Positions 1 to 6,057 of a DNA stretch of 10,266 nt are shown one piece after another. The stretch is from an uncultured Eubacteriales bacterium. GTDB taxonomy: Bacteria; Bacillota; Clostridia; Monoglobales; Monoglobaceae. Numbering within the stretch: position 1 is the first letter of the stretch; every line of letters begins with the position of its first letter. The DNA is taken from assembly GCA_900552305.1 (NCBI GenBank), contig URZD01000069.1, positions 1-10,266 of the forward strand. Reading direction: 5' to 3'. The notes beneath the pieces were generated by a model. That model had not been told where the DNA came from. It did not search any database and was given only the letters and a program-made list of their open reading frames with translations. Position numbers and translations under genes: made by a program.

Positions 1-2
1 CA

Positions 3-1454
3 CACTCCCTCCTCACGCCGGCATCCATAGCCAATTATGAGGGCGTTGGAATCGAGTCAATGCGCGAGGCTGTGCAAAAGCTCGGCTTTAAGGACGTCGA
101 GGAAACCGCCGTCGGCGCTACGATTGTAAAAAACGAATATGAAAGAATGATAGACGAGGATAATCGGGATGTAATTATTTCGTCCTGCTGTCACAGCGTG
201 AATTTGCTTATCCAAAAGTATTTTCCGGGTGTGCTGCCGTACCTTGCGGACATATATTCGCCGATGCAGGCTCACTGTATGCGGATAAAGGAACGCGACA
301 GAAACGCAAAAACCGTTTTTGTCGGTCCTTGCGTTGCCAAAAAGGACGAGGCGGAATACTACTCGGGAATAGTTGACGCGGTGCTGACGTTTGACGAGCT
401 GACGAAGTGGTTTGACGAGGAGCATATTGAGCTTAAAGCGGAAAGCCGTGCGGACGAAAACAGCCGCGCAAGGTTTTTCCCGACTACGGGCGGAATCCTT
501 AAAACCATGACCAAAAGGAATCCCGAATATACATACATGGCGGTTGACGGCGTGGAAAACTGCATAGCGGCTCTTAAAGACATTGAAAGCGGAAAGGTGC
601 ATAAGTGCTTTATCGAGATGTCAGCCTGCGCGGGCAGCTGTATTGGCGGTCCCGTCATGGGCAAGTTCCACCGCAGCCCGGTAAGGGATTATATGTCGGT
701 TGCGGATTTTGCCGGCAAAAAGGACTTTGACGTTGAGCAGCCGGATAATCTGTCGCTGAAAAAGACCTTTACAATAATAAACAAAAAGCTTCAGCCGCCG
801 ACCGAGGAGGAAATAACCGAAATATTGCGGCAGATGGGCAAGACAAAGCCGGCAGACGAGCTGAACTGCGGCTCGTGCGGGTACGACTCCTGCCGCGAGA
901 AGGCGGTTGCGATTTACCAGGGCAAGGCGGAGATTTCAATGTGTCTGCCGTACCTTAAGGAAAAGGCGGAGAGTTTTTCCGATACGATTGTCAAGAATAC
1001 GCCGAACGGACTTATAGTTCTGAACGAGGCGCTGGAGGTTCAGCAGATTAACGCGGCGGCGCTTAAAATGATGAATCTGAGCCGCGCAGAGGATATCCTC
1101 GGCGATCAGGTGGTGCGAATCCTTGACCCCAAACCGTTTACGGATGTGTTGGGCAGCGGACGAAGCCTGCGCAGCAAGCGCACCTATCTTGCGGAATATG
1201 AGCGGTACATAGAGGAAACTATCGTCTATGACAAGGATTACAGACTGATTGTCTGTATCATGCGCGACATAACCAAGGAGGAAAATGCCCGCCGACAGAA
1301 GGAGGACATGAGCCACAAGACTGCGGAAATTGCGGACAGGGTTGTCGACAAGCAGATGCGCATTGTTCAGGAAATAGCGTCGCTGCTCGGCGAAACGGCT
1401 GCCGAAACAAAAATTGCACTGACAAAGCTGAAGGAGAATATTGCGGATGAATAA
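3..1454 (+). CDS. Sensory-type [FeFe]-hydrogenase-like protein with Fe-S and PAS domains (5' partial)
   Basis: The reading frame is open to the left edge, so the N-terminus is missing; the in-frame ATG at 60 is internal to the hydrogenase fold. Order seen: (i) [FeFe]-hydrogenase H-cluster domain with motif L1 SSCCHS (nt 180-197), L2 GPCVAKKDEA (about 324-353) and L3 EMSACAGSCIGGP (about 615-653); all four likely H-cluster cysteines and the neighbouring proton-relay cysteine of L1 are present. (ii) A four-Cys Fe-S domain of the RnfB type, CGSCGYDSC plus a later Cys (nt 867-944). (iii) A PAS domain (about 965-1275). (iv) A helical tail. The L1 Pro is His, the L3 Met is Ser and an L3 Gly is Ser, departures from catalytic enzymes that fit sensory (group C, HydS-like) hydrogenases. 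The role inferred is sensing H2 or redox state and passing it to the overlapping phosphatase gene. The family is confident; the signal is not known from sequence. Confidence 0.9.
   Translation, partial: HSLLTPASIANYEGVGIESMREAVQKLGFKDVEETAVGATIVKNEYERMIDEDNRDVIISSCCHSVNLLIQKYFPGVLPYLADIYSPMQAHCMRIKERDRNAKTVFVGPCVAKKDEAEYYSGIVDAVLTFDELTKWFDEEHIELKAESRADENSRARFFPTTGGILKTMTKRNPEYTYMAVDGVENCIAALKDIESGKVHKCFIEMSACAGSCIGGPVMGKFHRSPVRDYMSVADFAGKKDFDVEQPDNLSLKKTFTIINKKLQPPTEEEITEILRQMGKTKPADELNCGSCGYDSCREKAVAIYQGKAEISMCLPYLKEKAESFSDTIVKNTPNGLIVLNEALEVQQINAAALKMMNLSRAEDILGDQVVRILDPKPFTDVLGSGRSLRSKRTYLAEYERYIEETIVYDKDYRLIVCIMRDITKEENARRQKEDMSHKTAEIADRVVDKQMRIVQEIASLLGETAAETKIALTKLKENIADE
1431..1449 (+). 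promoter_or_regulatory. Ribosome binding site and overlapping start of the phosphatase gene
   Basis: AAGGAG at 1431-1436 lies inside the end of the upstream gene, 10 nt before ATG 1447. A TTG at 1441 is in the same frame but only 4 nt from the site. ATG 1447 is therefore preferred. The two genes overlap by 8 nt (1447-1454), which suggests translational coupling. Confidence 0.75.
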
Positions 1455-2619
1455 TTTGTGTGCGGATATAGGCTATAAAAGCGTAAACCATTTCGGAGAG
1501 CAGCTCTGCGGCGACCACGTTGACGTGGTGGAACAGGGCGAAGGCTCGTCCGTTATCGTACTTGCCGACGGACTCGGCAGCGGCGTAAAGGCAAGCATAC
1601 TATCCACCCTGACGTCAAAGATAATTTCAACCATGATGGCGGAAGGTCTGGCTCTGGAGGAGTGCGTGTCGACAATCGCGGCTACGCTGCCGATTTGCTC
1701 GGTCAGGGGTGTTGCATACTCGACATTTACTATAATTCACCTGATAGACAACGAAACGGCGGAGCTTATCCAGTATGACAATCCGCAGGTAATTTTCTTC
1801 CGCGACAACAAAAACTATGACTACCCCATGTCGGAGATGAACATTGACGGCAAAAAGGTTTACAAAAGCGTGATAAGCCTACAGGAGAACGACACCTTTG
1901 TTGCAATGAGCGACGGCTGCCCTCATGCGGGCATAGGCACGGCGTATAATTTCGGCTGGAAACGCGAGGACATTATATCGTTTCTGGAGCCGCTGACGTT
2001 CGGCGGGTTTACCGCAAAAACGCTTGCGACAATACTTGTTGACGAGTGTTTTCGGCTCTACGGCGAACAGCCGGGCGACGACGCAACCGCGTGCGTGGTA
2101 AGGGTTCGCAGGCGCGCGCCCGTGAATATCCTGTTCGGACCGCCGTCAAACCGCGACGACGCGAACCGCATGATGGCGCTGTTCTTCTCAAAGGAGGGCA
2201 AGCATATTGTGTGCGGAGGTACGACGTCGACGATAGCGGCAAAGTTCCTCGGCAAGACGGTCAAGCCGAGTCTTAATTACGAGAACAGCGACGTTCCGCC
2301 GACTGCGGAGATTGAGGGCGTTGACCTTGTAACCGAGGGCGTTATAACTATAAACAGAGTTTTGGAGTACGCGCGCGACTATCTGAAGAACAACGAGAGC
2401 TACGAGCAGTGGGGATATAAGCGCGACGGCGCGTCGCTCATCTGCCGCCTGCTCTTTGAGGAGGCGACCGACATCAATTTCTATGTCGGCAGGGCGATTA
2501 ACCCCGCGCACCAAAACCCCGATTTGCCGATAAATTTCAATATAAAAATGAATCTTGTTGAGGACCTTTCCAAATGCCTTAAGGAAATGGGGAAACGGAT
2601 AAAGGTCAGCTATTTCTGA
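1447..2619 (+). CDS. SpoIIE/PP2C-family serine/threonine phosphatase
   Basis: This is a 390-aa protein. The N-terminal ~220 residues are a SpoIIE-type PPM phosphatase domain. The metal-binding aspartates are visible: D41 in ADGLGSG, D156 in MSDG and D211/D212 in GDDAT. PPM enzymes use these to bind two Mn2+ or Mg2+ ions and hydrolyse phospho-Ser/Thr. Residues ~225-390 form a further region starting NILFGPPSN that I cannot assign to a named domain. No signal peptide or membrane segment is seen. The gene overlaps the sensory hydrogenase by 8 nt and precedes a catalytic hydrogenase, so it is the likely output of the sensor. Its phosphoprotein target (possibly an anti-sigma antagonist or a Ser/Thr-kinase substrate) is not in the window. 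The phosphatase call is firm; the link to hydrogen or redox sensing is inferred from co-transcription. Confidence 0.88.
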   Translation: MNNLCADIGYKSVNHFGEQLCGDHVDVVEQGEGSSVIVLADGLGSGVKASILSTLTSKIISTMMAEGLALEECVSTIAATLPICSVRGVAYSTFTIIHLIDNETAELIQYDNPQVIFFRDNKNYDYPMSEMNIDGKKVYKSVISLQENDTFVAMSDGCPHAGIGTAYNFGWKREDIISFLEPLTFGGFTAKTLATILVDECFRLYGEQPGDDATACVVRVRRRAPVNILFGPPSNRDDANRMMALFFSKEGKHIVCGGTTSTIAAKFLGKTVKPSLNYENSDVPPTAEIEGVDLVTEGVITINRVLEYARDYLKNNESYEQWGYKRDGASLICRLLFEEATDINFYVGRAINPAHQNPDLPINFNIKMNLVEDLSKCLKEMGKRIKVSYF

Positions 2620-2681
2620 TAAATTATGCGTGAGTTCTGCGTACAGGGTCTTAGGCACGGAACGAAACGCTGTTTAGAGAA

Positions 2682-2703
2682 TGGAGTTGAGGATTTAAAA
2701 ATG
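2682..2703 (+). promoter_or_regulatory. Ribosome binding site deciding the hydrogenase start
   Basis: A purine-rich GGAGTTGAGGA (2683-2693) stands 7-8 nt before ATG 2701. The upstream in-frame ATG at 2626 has no Shine-Dalgarno site and would add 25 residues with no family character, while residues from 2701 (MRKFDTKVQH) match what I recall of this family's N-terminus. Confidence 0.75.
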
Positions 2704-4128
2704 AGAAAGTTTGATACAAAGGTGCAGCACCTTAAATACAAGGTACTGCGAGAGGTGGCAAGAGAGGCGTGGAACGGCACGCTTCTTGAAAATCTGATGG
2801 ATATACCGATGCGGATTATACCGGGAAACACGCCGACCATGCGTTGCTGCGTCTATAAGGAGCGCGCGATAATCGGCGAGCGCATAAAGATAGCTATGGG
2901 CGGCGATTATGATAACCCGAACGTAATCGAGGTTACTGAGATTGCGTGCGACGAGTGTCCAATGGGCGGCTATGAGGTCACAAACTCATGCCGAGGTTGC
3001 CTTGCTCACCGCTGCGAGGATGTGTGCAGACGTGGCGCGATAACCTTTGACGAAAACCACGTTGCGCATATCGATAAGGCAAAGTGCGTTGACTGCGGCG
3101 CGTGTGCGGGCGTTTGCCCGTTTACCGCGATAATTAACAGAAAACGTCCGTGTCAAAGCGCGTGTAAGGTCAAGGCAATTTCCATGAACGAAAACCGCGC
3201 GGCAAAAATTGATTACGATAAGTGTATATCGTGCGGCGCGTGCGTTTATCAGTGTCCGTTCGGCGCAATAAGCGACAAATCGTATATTCTTGACGTAATC
3301 GACATAATCAAAAAGAGCGAAAACAACCAAAAATATAAGGTTTTTGCGGTGGTTGCCCCCGCAATATCAAGCCAGTTCCGTTACGCAAAGCTCGGTCAGG
3401 TAATCACGGGACTTAAAGAGCTTGGTTTTTATACGGTGGTAGAGGCGGCTCTCGGCGCGGATATGGTGGCAAATTCCGAGGCAAATGAGCTTGCGGAAAA
3501 GGGATTTTTGACAAGCTCATGCTGCCCCGCGTTTGTTGATTATATTCACAAGAGCTTTCCGGAGCTTGCGGAGCATATCTCGCATAATCTTTCGCCCATG
3601 GCTGCGATTTCAAAGTACATAAAGGAGCATGAGGGCGAGTGCCGTATTGTGTTCATAGGGCCGTGTACTGCGAAGAAGGCAGAGATAAAGAAGGAGGAGG
3701 TACGGCAGTATGTGGATTCGTGCCTGACCTTTGAGGAGCTTCAGGCATTGTTTGACAGCCGTGACATTGATATTACCGCTCTCGGCGAGGACGTGCTTGA
3801 CAACGCGTCATACTACGGCAGAATATTTGCGCGCAGCGGCGGCCTGTCGGACGCGGTTAAGCAGGCTCTTAAGGAAAATAAAATAGACGACTTCGAGCTG
3901 AGTCCTGTACCTTGCGACGGAATTGAGGAGTGCCGTGTGGCTCTTCTTAAAAAGAGCAAGAATGTGCTTAAGGGAAACTTTATCGAGGGAATGGCTTGCA
4001 TAGGCGGATGTATCGGCGGCGCAGGGTGTCTGACTCACGGCGAGAAGAATAAGGCGGAAGTCGACAAATACGGTATGGAGGCATACGAAAAGACAATTTT
4101 TGACGCGATTTCGATACTGAAAAAATAA
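2701..4128 (+). CDS. Monomeric [FeFe]-hydrogenase with ferredoxin-like N-terminal Fe-S clusters
   Basis: This 475-aa enzyme likely interconverts protons and H2 using reduced ferredoxin in the cytoplasm. Residues ~83-190 carry several Fe-S motifs: CRGCLAHRCEDVC (97-109), CVDCGACAGVCP (129-140), a CxxxC at 151-155 and CISCGACVYQCP (175-186). The H-cluster domain fills ~215-475: L1 TSSCCPAF (271-278; C274 proton relay, C275 ligand), L2 GPCTAKKAE (320-328; C322) and L3 EGMACIGGCIGG (429-440; C433, C437). Unlike the first gene, L1 keeps its Pro and L3 its Met, as in catalytic enzymes; L2 has Gly where clostridial CpI has Met. There is no NuoE/NuoF-like partner here, so it is probably not electron-bifurcating. 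It is the last gene of the operon, 81 nt after the phosphatase, and ends 51 nt before the terminator stem. Confidence 0.93.
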   Translation: MRKFDTKVQHLKYKVLREVAREAWNGTLLENLMDIPMRIIPGNTPTMRCCVYKERAIIGERIKIAMGGDYDNPNVIEVTEIACDECPMGGYEVTNSCRGCLAHRCEDVCRRGAITFDENHVAHIDKAKCVDCGACAGVCPFTAIINRKRPCQSACKVKAISMNENRAAKIDYDKCISCGACVYQCPFGAISDKSYILDVIDIIKKSENNQKYKVFAVVAPAISSQFRYAKLGQVITGLKELGFYTVVEAALGADMVANSEANELAEKGFLTSSCCPAFVDYIHKSFPELAEHISHNLSPMAAISKYIKEHEGECRIVFIGPCTAKKAEIKKEEVRQYVDSCLTFEELQALFDSRDIDITALGEDVLDNASYYGRIFARSGGLSDAVKQALKENKIDDFELSPVPCDGIEECRVALLKKSKNVLKGNFIEGMACIGGCIGGAGCLTHGEKNKAEVDKYGMEAYEKTIFDAISILKK

Positions 4129-4138
4129 TGTACGATAT

Positions 4139-4189
4139 GCAAACGGCATAGACAAACGGCAAAGACAAACGGCAAAGACAAACGGCATA
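4139..4189 (+). repeat. Tandem repeat of about 13 bp, four copies, duplicating the terminator 5' arm
   Basis: Four head-to-tail copies: 4139-4150, 4151-4163, 4164-4176 and 4177-4189. The core is ACAAACGGCAAAG, with CATAG in place of CAAAG in copies 1 and 4. The last copy is the 5' arm of the terminator hairpin. It looks like slipped-strand duplication; the unit is too short for CRISPR. Confidence 0.85.
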
Positions 4190-4220
4190 GAAACTCCTTA
4201 TATTTCTATGCCGTTTTTGT
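4180..4220 (+). terminator. Rho-independent terminator of the hydrogenase operon
   Basis: A perfect 14-bp stem (4180-4193 with 4203-4216) with a 9-nt loop is followed by a short T-rich tail. It lies 51 nt after the hydrogenase stop. The oadB/oadG-like operon converges on it from the right, but on that strand the stem is followed by GTCTTTGCC rather than a clean T-run, so it would be weaker there. Confidence 0.85.
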
Positions 4221-4372
4221 GATTTTCGGTAAAAAGTTAGGCTCGCCCGCTTTGTTGTTTTTTAATTCGTTTTGCCTAAGCCGATTTAAGCTGCCATTTT
4301 TACGTTGTTTCGTCAAAAGACGTGCCTGCCGGCGCGGCTTTTACGACGTTTATGATAATTATGTTTGTTATT
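4221..4372. other. Convergent intergenic spacer, no gene seen
   Basis: This 152-nt stretch lies between the hydrogenase terminator and the stop of the small OadG-like gene. I see only a short CGTC-TTTT-GACG hairpin and no credible ORF or dedicated terminator for the minus-strand operon. Confidence 0.5.
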
Positions 4373-4513
4373 TTAATCCTGTTTTTTCGGCGCGCAGAAT
4401 TTGTTAAGAGCCAGCATTACAATGATAATAACGCAGGTTACAATAAAAATTCCAGCCATGCCCTTTGCCATAACCGGCAGTGTTGAAAGAAATGCTTCGT
4501 AGTTTGTATTCAT
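4373..4513 (-). CDS. OadG-like small one-helix membrane subunit (46 aa)
   Basis: This 46-aa ORF has a short N-terminus MNTNYEAFLSTLPVMAKGMA, one hydrophobic helix (~residues 15-36, including GIFIVTCVIIIVMLAL), then a short basic tail ending APKKQD. This is the pattern of gamma subunits of Na+-translocating decarboxylases, in which the helix anchors to OadB. Canonical gamma subunits run to roughly 80 residues or more and have a hydrophilic C-terminal region that docks the alpha subunit; that part is absent here, with a normal stop and no frame damage. An ATG two codons upstream (4519) is only 3 nt from the Shine-Dalgarno site, so 4513 (9 nt spacing) is chosen. It directly follows the OadB-like gene and is translationally linked to it. 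The likely product is an OadG-related small subunit of the same membrane complex. Confidence 0.8.
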   Translation of the reverse strand: MNTNYEAFLSTLPVMAKGMAGIFIVTCVIIIVMLALNKFCAPKKQD

Positions 4514-4522
4514 AATCATTCG

Positions 4523-4528
4523 CTCCTA
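4523..4528 (-). promoter_or_regulatory. Shine-Dalgarno of the small subunit overlapping the upstream stop codon
   Basis: On the minus strand TAGGAG contains both the TAG stop of the OadB-like gene (4528-4526) and the AGGAG site (4527-4523) for the small gene. Ribosomes ending OadB are placed to start the small subunit, which supports stoichiometric co-production. Confidence 0.75.
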
Positions 4529-5653
4529 TCCTAAAAGGTTAAGTATAAGACCGCCCGCGATAACGGAGGCAATCTGACCCGAAACATTGACGCCTATGGA
4601 GTGCATAAGCAGGAAGTTTTGCGGGTCCTCGCGCAGACCCATTTTGTGAACCACGCGTGCGGACATCGGGAATGCCGAAATTCCCGCCGCGCCTATCATC
4701 GGATTGATTTTTTTGCCTTCGGGCAAAAACAGGTTAAGCAGCTTTGCAAAAATCACGCCGCCCGCTGTGTCAAATATAAACGCGACAAGTCCGAGTGCGA
4801 TAATCATAAGCGTTTCGCGCGTGAGGAACATGGACGCCTGCATTTTTGTGGCAATCGTTATTCCAAGGAAAAGCGTGATAAGGTTTGCAAGTACCTTTTG
4901 AGCCGTGTCGGACAGCGAGTCAAGAACGCCGCATTCGCGCACAAGGTTGCCGAACATAAGAAAGCCGATAAGCGCAACGCTGCGCGGCGAAACGATGCCT
5001 GTTACCGCGGTGATTATTATCGGAAAGAGTATTTTTGTTGTCTTGGACACGCTTTTCTGGGAGTACGGCATACGGATAAGCCGCTCCTTTTTTGTGGTCA
5101 GCGCCTTGATGACGGGCGGCTGAATAAGCGGAACAAGAGCCATGTACGAGTATGCCGCGACCATTATCGCGCCTATATACTTTGAGTGGAAGTAGTTTGC
5201 GACAAAAATCGATGTGGGACCGTCCGCCGCGCCGATAATCGCGATTGAGGCTGCGTCCTTTAGGTCAAAGCCGAAAAATGCAGCAAGGCTGAGCGTGAAG
5301 AAGATTCCGAACTGCGCCGCCGCGCCGAAAATCATCAGCTTTGGGTTGGAAAGCAGAGGTCCGAAGTCAATCATCGCGCCGATTCCGACAAAGAGCAGCA
5401 GCGGAAAAAGCTCGTTTGCTATACCGGCGTTAAAAAGCACGTCAATGACGCCGATTTCCTTCACTCCGTCATAAATCTGCGTTACTGCGCCGGACATGGG
5501 CAGATTTACGAGTATCGCGCCGAAGCCGAGCGGCAGGAGCAGCGATGGCTCCATGTCCTTTTTGATTGCAAGATAAATAAGCAATCCTCCGATAACCCAC
5601 ATGACGCATTGCTGCCATGTGATGTTTAGTACGTTTGAAAACAGATCATACAT
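4526..5653 (-). CDS. OadB-like membrane subunit (Na+-translocating decarboxylase beta-subunit family)
   Basis: This 375-aa, strongly hydrophobic protein belongs to the OadB/MmdB/GcdB family, whose known members couple decarboxylation of a biotin-bound carboxyl group to Na+ export. Family motifs: GIGAMIDFGPLL (90-101), GAADGPTSIF (141-150), AAYSYMALVPLIQPP (166-180), GNLVRECG (235-242) and NPMIGAAGISAFPMSARVV (317-335). From memory of Klebsiella OadB mutagenesis, the coupling residues D203, Y229, N373, G377, S382 and R389 correspond to D144, Y170, N317, G321, S326 and R333, all present. The start is fixed by GGGAGG (5669-5664) 10 nt upstream. No alpha/biotin or carboxyltransferase gene is in the window; the only partner is the truncated gamma-like protein. 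The long leader carries a yybP-ykoY riboswitch, so expression probably rises with Mn2+. It may be part of a pump whose alpha subunit is elsewhere, or a separate cation transporter. Family certain, substrate open. Confidence 0.92.
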   Translation of the reverse strand: MYDLFSNVLNITWQQCVMWVIGGLLIYLAIKKDMEPSLLLPLGFGAILVNLPMSGAVTQIYDGVKEIGVIDVLFNAGIANELFPLLLFVGIGAMIDFGPLLSNPKLMIFGAAAQFGIFFTLSLAAFFGFDLKDAASIAIIGAADGPTSIFVANYFHSKYIGAIMVAAYSYMALVPLIQPPVIKALTTKKERLIRMPYSQKSVSKTTKILFPIIITAVTGIVSPRSVALIGFLMFGNLVRECGVLDSLSDTAQKVLANLITLFLGITIATKMQASMFLTRETLMIIALGLVAFIFDTAGGVIFAKLLNLFLPEGKKINPMIGAAGISAFPMSARVVHKMGLREDPQNFLLMHSIGVNVSGQIASVIAGGLILNLLG

Positions 5654-5754
5654 TAAAAATTATCCTCCCGTAGTTTTATATATAAATTTCATTGATTACT
5701 CGGATGACCGCCGTTTTGCGGGTGTTATGCTGATTGTCCGTTCATATTTCCGCG
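5654..5754 (-). other. 3' part of the OadB leader
   Basis: This is untranslated sequence between the terminator-arm repeats and the OadB start. Apart from the GGGAGG Shine-Dalgarno site (5669-5664) it has an A+T-rich stretch (TTTATATATAAA, about 5675-5688) that resembles a -10 box but lacks a good -35, so I do not call a second promoter. Confidence 0.5.
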
Positions 5755-5876
5755 AAAAGACCTTTATCGGAGCGCACACAAAATCCATGAGTAAAAGATG
5801 TCTATCGGGGCGCGCACAAAATCCGTAAATAAAAAGACCTTTATCGGAACGCATGAAAAATCCCGATAAAAGTCTT
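5755..5876 (-). repeat. Three imperfect 38-39-bp tandem repeats spanning the riboswitch terminator
   Basis: The copies begin at 5755, 5793 and 5832 (plus-strand numbering). Each has an AAAAGAccTTATCGG-like block, then GCG-rich sequence, then AAAATCC. On the minus strand every copy supplies a CCGATAAAGGTCTTTT-like block, which is the terminator 3' arm with its T-run. The copy at 5832 forms the terminator itself. The copy at 5755 keeps the arm perfectly, and the middle one has several changes (CCGATAGACATCTTTT). Confidence 0.85.
5831..5876 (-). terminator. Riboswitch expression-platform terminator
   Basis: On the minus strand, 5876-5863 pairs with 5847-5834 (14 bp, one G-U pair) around a 15-nt loop, followed by TTTTTATTT. 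The 5' arm overlaps the 3' strand of aptamer helix P1 (5872-5866), so the terminator and the ligand-stabilised P1 exclude each other. This gives an ON switch: ligand binding holds P1 and blocks termination. On the plus strand the stem has an A-C mismatch and no reader gene. Confidence 0.85.
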
Positions 5877-5955
5877 GCTTTTTAATCCTCAAGCGGGCGT
5901 TTTGCCGTATTGACGCCGGAGAAACGAACGGTGTTCGTAAGCTACTCCCTTTTAT
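5866..5955 (-). ncRNA. yybP-ykoY family (Mn2+) riboswitch aptamer
   Basis: Read on the minus strand, the element has the class hallmarks: GGGAGUAGC next to helix P1 (5949-5941), a small hairpin CGAAC-ACC-GUUCG, a conserved-looking GUCAAUACGGCAAAACG segment, and the 3' motif AGCAAGACUUUUAU (5879-5866), close to the AGCAAGACCUUU of B. subtilis yybP as I recall it. P1 is a perfect 7-bp helix, AUAAAAG (5955-5949) with CUUUUAU (5872-5866). A strong promoter lies ~45 nt upstream and a competing terminator just downstream. Known members sense Mn2+ and usually turn on Mn2+ exporters; here the first gene is OadB-like. The class call rests on recalled motifs plus the P1/terminator competition. A covariance-model search would settle it. 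Confidence 0.88.
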
Positions 5956-5998
5956 TTTAATAATAGTTTTACAATATTCGGTTTTTTTATTCTCAAAT

Positions 5999-6027
5999 AT
6001 TATATACCAAAAAGCGTTTTAAGTCAA
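5999..6027 (-). promoter_or_regulatory. Sigma-A promoter of the riboswitch-oadB-like operon
   Basis: TTGACT (6027-6022), a 17-bp spacer and TATAAT (6004-5999) on the minus strand. The expected start is near 5992, giving a leader of about 340 nt before the OadB ATG. Confidence 0.88.
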
Positions 6028-6028
6028 T

Positions 6029-6057
6029 ACAAATTTCCCAAAATGCGGAAAATTTGT
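6029..6057. repeat. Inverted repeat abutting the -35 box
   Basis: Two 11-bp arms, ACAAATTTCCC (6029-6039) and GGAAAATTTGT (6047-6057), are complementary apart from one mismatch (G-U in RNA) across a 7-nt spacer. It sits directly upstream of the -35 box. It could be an operator, or a weak terminator for the decayed gene ending at 6180, but no T-run follows it. Confidence 0.55.

Noticed and set aside
359..1316. Minus-strand ORFs opposite the sensory hydrogenase
   Set aside because: Shadows of a high-confidence hydrogenase/PAS frame, with no ribosome binding sites or domains.
1441..1446. TTG 1441 as phosphatase start
   Set aside because: It is only 4 nt from the AAGGAG site; ATG 1447 two codons later is better spaced and is the stronger start codon.
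2626..2700. Longer hydrogenase start at ATG 2626
   Set aside because: It has no Shine-Dalgarno site and adds 25 residues unlike the family. ATG 2701 has a well-spaced site.
4139..4189. Repeat array as a CRISPR
   Set aside because: The units are about 13 bp, contiguous without spacers, and extend a terminator arm.
4219..4407. 62-codon plus-strand ORF after the terminator
   Set aside because: It starts inside the terminator tail, has no ribosome binding site, and overlaps the supported OadG-like gene on the other strand.
4601..5474. Long plus-strand ORFs opposite the OadB-like gene
   Set aside because: Antisense shadows: their products are Arg/Lys/His-rich or low-complexity, while the minus frame has full OadB motifs.
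5671..5700. Second promoter (TATATA) just before the OadB-like gene
   Set aside because: No acceptable -35 box at 16-18 bp, and the consensus promoter at 5999-6027 already explains transcription.
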